This document shows, piece after piece, positions 60,157 through 64,000 of a DNA stretch of 64,000 bases. Each line of letters opens with the position of its first letter. The stretch's first letter is position 1. Source of the DNA: Vibrio sp. D404a (GTDB taxonomy: Bacteria > Pseudomonadota > Gammaproteobacteria > Enterobacterales > Vibrionaceae); the NCBI RefSeq assembly GCF_030248535.1, contig NZ_JAHGAJ010000024.1, positions 1-64,000 on the forward strand, read 5' to 3'. Below the pieces are notes generated by a model that was not told the DNA's origin, ran no database searches, and saw only the letters and a program-made list of their open reading frames with translations. Made by a program: the position numbers and the translations under genes.

Positions 60157-61197
60157 ATGGAAACAATTCACACGCTCACCCAGCTGTTGAAAGATAGCGG
60201 CTGCCAATACGAAATCTACGATCTTGGCCGTCGAATTCAAAAAGTCGACAATGATCTTTTTGCCGATGTTGAACAAGGCATGCAGCCCTACCCGTTCCCA
60301 TTACAGAAACAGGCTCACTTAGCGATCAGCTACTGGAATGAACAGAAACAACCTTGGATCTGGTTCTTGAAGTTTAAACTCGATGAGCGTGGTCTATTGA
60401 GCCAAGCAGATATCGGAAACTTCCTAAAGTTCGTTTTAGAGGCAATGGGTACACGTTTGAGCGGTGATATGAGTGAAGAGCAACAGCAAAAGCTCTCTAA
60501 CAACCCATACACTTTTAAGCCATCAGAAGACAAAATGGCTGTGTTCCATAGTCAAGTTCGTGCGGAGCTTTCATTGCCGACTAGCCAGTACTATGAACAC
60601 GCACAACACTACTTTACTGGTGATTTAGGCTGGGAAAACTGGCAGACCGTTGGCTTGCAAGGCATCACGGATATGTGCGCTCGCTTGGGTGACAAGCAAA
60701 ACGGCGTCGCGATTCGTAAAGCGCTTCGCAAACTCCCTTCTGAGCCTCTCTATGCAACCCTTGGCGCTCTGGAGCACGCAACACTGAGCGATAAGCTAGC
60801 AGAACGAATTCAAGAGATGGCGGATGACCAAATCAAAAGCCAAGACCCAGACCTGTTCTTGCTGTCTGCTTTAGTTCGCTCTCTTTCTGGTGCCAATCAA
60901 TCAATCACCAAAGAGGTAGCAAGCCGTGTATTAGCAAGCCCAAGACTGAGTCATCAAGAGGTCCTGATTGGCTTAGCAGGAAGAAGCTGGCACACACTGC
61001 AAGACGCGACCATTGCAGAACAGTTCCTATTACGCCTTGCACAAACGGGTAACCAAAACCTATTCAATCAACTGTTTGCGGACCTAGTGATGATCCCGAG
61101 CTTAAGAATGGTATTCTTACCACTGCTTAACTCAAACCCATCGCCAGAGCTTGCGAACGCTTTGATTAAGCTACAGCAAGCCGCAAAAGCGCAGTAA
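60157..61197 (+). CDS. DUF3549 family protein
   Basis: A 346-residue soluble protein of the DUF3549 family, common in Vibrio and relatives. It has no signal peptide or membrane helix. The first 100 residues contain aromatic beta-rich stretches (YWNEQKQPWIWFLKFKLDERG); the remainder (about 140-340) is helical and repeat-like, possibly a HEAT-type solenoid. No function is known. It lies 52 bp before the DUF3301 gene. Confidence 0.82.
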   Translation: METIHTLTQLLKDSGCQYEIYDLGRRIQKVDNDLFADVEQGMQPYPFPLQKQAHLAISYWNEQKQPWIWFLKFKLDERGLLSQADIGNFLKFVLEAMGTRLSGDMSEEQQQKLSNNPYTFKPSEDKMAVFHSQVRAELSLPTSQYYEHAQHYFTGDLGWENWQTVGLQGITDMCARLGDKQNGVAIRKALRKLPSEPLYATLGALEHATLSDKLAERIQEMADDQIKSQDPDLFLLSALVRSLSGANQSITKEVASRVLASPRLSHQEVLIGLAGRSWHTLQDATIAEQFLLRLAQTGNQNLFNQLFADLVMIPSLRMVFLPLLNSNPSPELANALIKLQQAAKAQ

Positions 61198-61249
61198 ACC
61201 AATAGGTGAAAGATAAGATGAGGATAGATACAAAAGGACGTGTCGAAGA

Positions 61250-61558
61250 ATGATAGATAATTTATTGGGGATTCTGTTTCTTTGTTTCTTTTGCTTTCTG
61301 TTTTGGCAGCAGCGCCGACAGTCAGAGCTCGCCAAAGCGGCGATAGCGAGAAAGTGCAAAGAACTCGATCTCCAGTTGCTGAGCGTGGCATTCAGTGGTC
61401 ATAAGTTAAAGATGCGCCATGAGCTAACCACGATATGGCGTTGGCACACTGTGTATCAGTTCGAATTCTCTGCGCTGGGTGATGACTGTTATAAAGGCAG
61501 CCTTACCATGGTTGGCTTTCGTGCGATGCGCTTTGAGCTACAGCCTCATAGAATGTGA
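61250..61558 (+). CDS. DUF3301 family protein, single membrane anchor
   Basis: A 102-residue protein with an N-terminal membrane helix (about 5-20, LLGILFLCFFCFLFW) followed by a basic stop-transfer stretch, so the bulk is cytoplasmic. The rest matches DUF3301 (RRQSELAKAAIARKC and YQFEFSALGDDCYKG). Function unknown. Its last 56 bp overlap the 3' end of the convergent GNAT gene. Confidence 0.82.
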   Translation: MIDNLLGILFLCFFCFLFWQQRRQSELAKAAIARKCKELDLQLLSVAFSGHKLKMRHELTTIWRWHTVYQFEFSALGDDCYKGSLTMVGFRAMRFELQPHRM

Positions 61559-62048
61559 TTTTTTTTTCACTAAGCTCCGAGTAACGATATTCGTGGTAGG
61601 GGCCAAACTCATCTTGTTTGGTCCCATAAAACTCAAAACCGAGCTTATCCAAAAGCTTAATTGATGGATTGTGGGTGACATTTACTGTCGCCACCACCTC
61701 AGTTAAGTCAGCTTCAAATCTCGCCATATTGAAGAACGGCTTGACCACCTCACTCGCAATACCTTGATTCCAAAAGCGCTTGTCGAGAATAAACCCCAGC
61801 TCGTACGTCCCCTCGCTATGAGAGATGAAGATATGCCCCATGTATTCACGAGTTTGGTTGTGAAGAATGGCACGAGCAAAGCCCTGCTCATCGGTGAGAA
61901 TATGTTGAAACAGACGTTTTGCCGAAGAGACAGTATGAGGGCCATTCATCTCTGCACGGTTAATTGGGCAGCAATTAAGCTTGATAAAGTCGAGTTCTAG
62001 CTGCTCGGTATAAGGGACTATTAAAGTTCTTGCAGTCGCAATCGTCAT
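61503..62048 (-). CDS. GNAT-family N-acetyltransferase
   Basis: A 181-residue acetyltransferase of the RimJ/RimL-like GNAT type. The family pattern is seen in YELGFILDKRFWNQGIASEV (about 84-103; the R/Q-x-x-G-x-G/A loop is RFWNQGIA) and VTHNPSIKLLDKLGFEFYG (helix and strand near 128-146). The substrate is unknown. The ATG at 62048 has AAGGAG 6 bases before it; a longer frame to 62186 runs back through csrB and is rejected. No promoter is visible in the 52 bp between the csrB terminator and this gene. Confidence 0.85.
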   Translation of the reverse strand: MTIATARTLIVPYTEQLELDFIKLNCCPINRAEMNGPHTVSSAKRLFQHILTDEQGFARAILHNQTREYMGHIFISHSEGTYELGFILDKRFWNQGIASEVVKPFFNMARFEADLTEVVATVNVTHNPSIKLLDKLGFEFYGTKQDEFGPYHEYRYSELSEKKITFYEAVAQSASHESQPW

Positions 62049-62100
62049 ATCACACTCCTTGTGCAGACAATATTTTGAAGAGAAATATTTGAAAAGAATA

Positions 62101-62136
62101 GATAAAGAAAAGCCCCGACACCGAAGTGTCAGGGCT
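62101..62136 (-). terminator. csrB terminator
   Basis: An 11-bp stem AGCCCTGACAC / GTGTCGGGGCT (one G-U) with a TTCG tetraloop is followed by TTTTCTTT on the minus strand. Confidence 0.92.
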
Positions 62137-62511
62137 AGGGTCTTACTCGCAGCAGTCCGGCTACTAATTAATGCTCCATGCATCATCCATAATAGTGGCT
62201 GTAATCCTTCAGCTCTTTCCTTTACTTCGCCGTCCTAGCGGTGTCCTATCATCCTGAAAGCTAACAATCCTCGTTAGCGCACATCACTTGTTCCGTGAGC
62301 GGTGTCCTTTACATCATCCTGATGTTGTTCCAAACCTTTATCCTAAAGGTGTCCATTGTCAATCCGTTGCAGTTAACATCCTATCAACTGTCGTATCCCT
62401 ACAATGTCCTTGTGCTCCATGCTTGATCGCTCATCCTGAGTAACCAAATCTTCGTCCTGAAGATAACCAAATCCTTGGTGCTTTCCTGTTCCGTGTCAGA
62501 CTCCTTCCGAC
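62101..62511 (-). ncRNA. csrB: CsrB-family regulatory RNA
   Basis: About 410 nt on the minus strand. It carries about 27 GGA triplets, many as AGGA or ANGGA in short stem-loops (for example CATCAGGATGATG), the binding pattern for the translational regulator CsrA. The 5' end GTCGGAAGGAGTCTGACAC resembles the E. coli CsrB start, and AGTAGCCGGACTGCTGCGA near the 3' end matches the E. coli tail. It ends in a rho-independent terminator at 62101-62136. By titrating CsrA it would switch carbon storage, motility and virulence or quorum traits. The neighbours yqcC-truC are those of E. coli csrB. Vibrios have several such RNAs, so the paralogue letter rests on synteny. Confidence 0.92.
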
Positions 62512-62518
62512 AAGGTTT

Positions 62519-62546
62519 AATTTACGCGATTTAGGATTTCGGACAA
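62519..62546 (-). promoter_or_regulatory. Likely csrB promoter
   Basis: On the minus strand TTGTCC and TAAATT are 16 bases apart and lie 7 bases before the predicted RNA start at 62511. The match is moderate, as expected for a promoter that needs an activator. Confidence 0.6.
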
Positions 62547-62669
62547 TAGATTTGCATCACACTTTGAGTTCAACCAAGTTGTTAACTATATAAAACAATT
62601 AAAATTCAACACCTTAACCATGTGCATATCAATTTCTCTAAAGAACTATTCGCGTTATCTCACAACGTT

Positions 62670-62687
62670 TGTAAGAGATCTCTCACA
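62670..62687. promoter_or_regulatory. VarA/GacA/UvrY-type activator box upstream of csrB
   Basis: TGTAAGAGATCTCTCACA is an 18-bp near-perfect inverted repeat (one mismatch) matching the GacA-family box TGTAAGN6CTTACA. Its centre is about 168 bp before the csrB start, similar to the distance of the UvrY site in E. coli csrB. The response regulator of the VarS/VarA system would act here. It also lies 79 bp before the divergent gene at 62766. Confidence 0.85.
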
Positions 62688-62765
62688 AGCGAATGTCGCT
62701 TTTAGGATTCGCTATCCACAGCTTGAGCGAGTAACATACAGAGAGATGACGTTATGGAGGTTAAT

Positions 62766-63056
62766 ATGCTAACGAAAGATGTCTCAGACGAGCTAAAAAG
62801 TGTCCTTGAAGGGCTACAGGCTCAAGGAAAAGAACCAACGGTTGCACTGGTAAAGGCACGCATGAGCACGCCGGTCCCAATGCCAGCACTCATTACCACC
62901 ATCAAAAGCTGGAAGGCTGCCAACCGCGTCCCGAAAGTCGAAGTCGCAGCACCACAACAGAACACCACAGATAAGATGGCTCAGCTCGAACAGCAGATCA
63001 TTGCACTCACCGAGCGCGTGACGCAACTCGAAGCCAAGCTAGCAGAGAAAGAATAG
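62766..63056 (+). CDS. Small KfrA_N-like DNA-binding protein with C-terminal coiled coil
   Basis: A 96-residue protein. Residues about 5-50 (ELKSVLEGLQAQGKEPTVAL...ALITTIKSWKA) resemble the N-terminal DNA-binding region of KfrA-type proteins, a winged or helical HTH. A Pro/Ala-rich linker is followed by a perfect heptad coiled coil (about 70-96, QLEQQIIALTERVTQLEAKL). It therefore probably dimerises and may bind DNA. I know of no characterised homologue. The ATG at 62766 follows GGAGGTTAAT; a start at 62754 overlaps that site. It is divergent from csrB, shares its VarA-box region, and is followed at once by the DUF188 gene. Confidence 0.72.
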   Translation: MLTKDVSDELKSVLEGLQAQGKEPTVALVKARMSTPVPMPALITTIKSWKAANRVPKVEVAAPQQNTTDKMAQLEQQIIALTERVTQLEAKLAEKE

Positions 63057-63503
63057 ATGATGAAGATTTGGGTTGATGCCGATGCCTGTCCAAAGGTGAT
63101 CCGAGAAACGATTGTTCGAGCAGCAGAACGTACTGGTGTTGAGTGTACCTTTATCGCCAACCACGTTGTCCCTGTACCCAAGCGCAATAACATCCACTCG
63201 ATTCAAGTTCCGAGTGGTTTCGATATTGCTGACAATGAAATTGTAAAGCGTACAGAGAAGGGCGATTTGGTGATTACATCTGATATCCCACTCGCCGATG
63301 AAGTCATCACCAAAGGCGCGTTAGCATTGAGCTCTCGCGGTGAACTTTATACCAAAGAGACCATCAAGGCGCGCCTCAACATTCGCGACTTTATGGACAC
63401 TATGCGCTCAAGCGGTGTGCAAACCGGTGGCCCTGCGTCACTGTCACAAACCGATCGCCGTGAGTTTGCTAACCACCTCGACCGCATTCTCGCTAAGCGC
63501 TAA
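63057..63503 (+). CDS. yaiI: YaiI/YqxD family protein (DUF188)
   Basis: A 148-residue protein of the DUF188/YaiI family. It begins with the hallmark [16 protein letters not shown]. Other conserved parts are [23 protein letters not shown], with clustered aspartates, and the basic C-terminal block. The fold is PIN-like, with aspartates arranged like a nuclease metal site, but no activity is established. Its ATG (63057 or 63060) follows the upstream stop directly, so it is co-translated with the small KfrA_N-like gene. Confidence 0.9.
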   Translation: MMKIWVDADACPKVIRETIVRAAERTGVECTFIANHVVPVPKRNNIHSIQVPSGFDIADNEIVKRTEKGDLVITSDIPLADEVITKGALALSSRGELYTKETIKARLNIRDFMDTMRSSGVQTGGPASLSQTDRREFANHLDRILAKR

Positions 63504-63570
63504 ATCACTCCTGCAATTAAATTAGCACTGCTCCGTTCTTATCTAATACGACAATAACGGAGTATTGCTT

Positions 63571-64000
63571 ATGATGTCCCGCATCGCCCTTCCACTTACC
63601 TTGGCTATCACGGCCAGTTACCCCACTTTTGCCAGTGAAGAATATGGTATTGTAGGCGGGAGTCTTACCGTCGGTGAAAGCGTCTTTTCAACCAAGGACT
63701 CAACTCAAGTGGGTGCTACACCCAACCTTTTCTATTCAGGCCCTATCGGATTTGTTGACGGCAGCTTAGCCAATTGGCAGGTCTTACCCTATGTTGGTCT
63801 TTCTGGTCAGTGGCGCTTCGCCGAAGTGTCCGATACCTTTACCGACTTACCTAATGGTATTGATGACAGAGACGGGAGCGGCGAACTCGGTATAACACTG
63901 GGTACGGTTGGTGCGCGCGTGACTTTTCTGCACGATGTGACCTCCGAGCATGACGGCTATGAGATTCAGCTGCACTTAGGGCGCACACTCAATACTTGGG
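63571..64000 (+). CDS. MipA/OmpV family outer-membrane protein, N-terminal part (cut by window edge)
   Basis: The first 143 codons of an outer-membrane protein run off the right edge. A signal peptide (MMSRIALPLTLAITASYPTFA) is followed by the MipA/OmpV N-terminal pattern: an EYGIVGGSLTVGESVFST strand, then NLFYSGPIGFVDG, and alternating amphipathic beta strands. The family includes OmpV and the MltA-interacting protein MipA. The start has GGAG 8 bases before the ATG. It is in the same direction as the DUF188 gene but about 67 bp away. Confidence 0.88.
   Translation, partial: MMSRIALPLTLAITASYPTFASEEYGIVGGSLTVGESVFSTKDSTQVGATPNLFYSGPIGFVDGSLANWQVLPYVGLSGQWRFAEVSDTFTDLPNGIDDRDGSGELGITLGTVGARVTFLHDVTSEHDGYEIQLHLGRTLNTW

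Noticed and set aside
62049..62186. N-terminal extension of the GNAT frame back to 62186
   Set aside because: The added 46 residues come from the csrB 3' end and terminator, while a good ribosome-binding site precedes the ATG at 62048.
62137..62511. Repeated ATCCT/GTCCT strings as a CRISPR-like or minisatellite array
   Set aside because: The spacing is irregular and the repeats are the complement of GGA motifs in csrB, so this is a structured RNA.

Overview
This is a chromosomal core-genome segment of a gammaproteobacterium of the genus Vibrio. Gene content and order match the enterobacterial/Vibrio core. The Vibrio assignment rests on tandem polar flagellin genes with sigma-28 promoters, the Vibrio-type small DUF proteins (2956, 4156, 2897, 2069, 2066, 3549, 3301, 3461), a TIGR03503-type protein, and an OmpV-family gene at the right edge. 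The species cannot be told from what is seen. I find no prophage, insertion sequence, integron, CRISPR array, tRNA or rRNA. Coding is dense and looks vertically inherited.

Layout, left to right. 1-1459: two polar flagellin genes (one cut by the edge), each behind a recognisable sigma-28 promoter. 1597-4190: DyP peroxidase (yfeX), its membrane neighbour yfeZ, and small membrane, lipoprotein and DNA-binding genes. 4391-6911: yffB-dapE, a VanY-type peptidase and a small membrane protein. 7011-10371: bamC-dapA, divergent from gcvR-bcp. 10467-14882: perM with a TusA-like gene, then bepA, arsC, a WrbA-like gene and a DUF2069 gene. 14993-21443: DUF2066 gene, uraA and upp (convergent), purM-purN with a PurR box, and a class II glutamine amidotransferase. 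21514-27646: gmhA, fadE with a FadR-like box, a TIGR03503-type gene, and dnaQ divergent from rnhA. 27695-34693: yafS-like methyltransferase, gloB, mltD, a YIP1-like gene, a YafD-like gene, glnB, a cytochrome c gene and tilS. 34810-54279: a long leftward cluster that reads rpsB-tsf-pyrH-frr-uppS-cdsA-dxr-rseP-bamA-skp-lpxD-fabZ-lpxA-lpxB-rnhB-dnaE-accA-tilS. It joins translation, isoprenoid and phospholipid synthesis, outer-membrane assembly, lipid A synthesis and replication. 54715-58945: map, glnD and a DUF3461 gene. 59021-63503: truC-yqcC, DUF3549 and DUF3301 genes, a GNAT gene, the regulatory RNA csrB, a small DNA-binding-like gene and a DUF188 gene. 63571-end: start of an OmpV-family porin-like gene.

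The most informative non-coding element is csrB at about 62101-62511 on the minus strand. It has roughly 27 GGA motifs, a rho-independent terminator and, about 168 bp upstream, an 18-bp VarA/GacA/UvrY-type box. It lies in the same neighbourhood as E. coli csrB (next to yqcC-truC). Other regulatory sites seen are two sigma-28 promoters, a PurR box at upp/purM, a related palindrome before uraA, a FadR-like box before fadE, the rpsB leader, and many intrinsic terminators, several of which divide the long leftward cluster.

No clearly new multi-gene system was found. The items most worth a second look are the csrB locus with its divergent uncharacterised small gene, a Bcp peroxiredoxin with only one cysteine, a TusA-like protein lacking the second proline of CPxP, and a methionine aminopeptidase with insertions, one of them between two metal-ligand aspartates.
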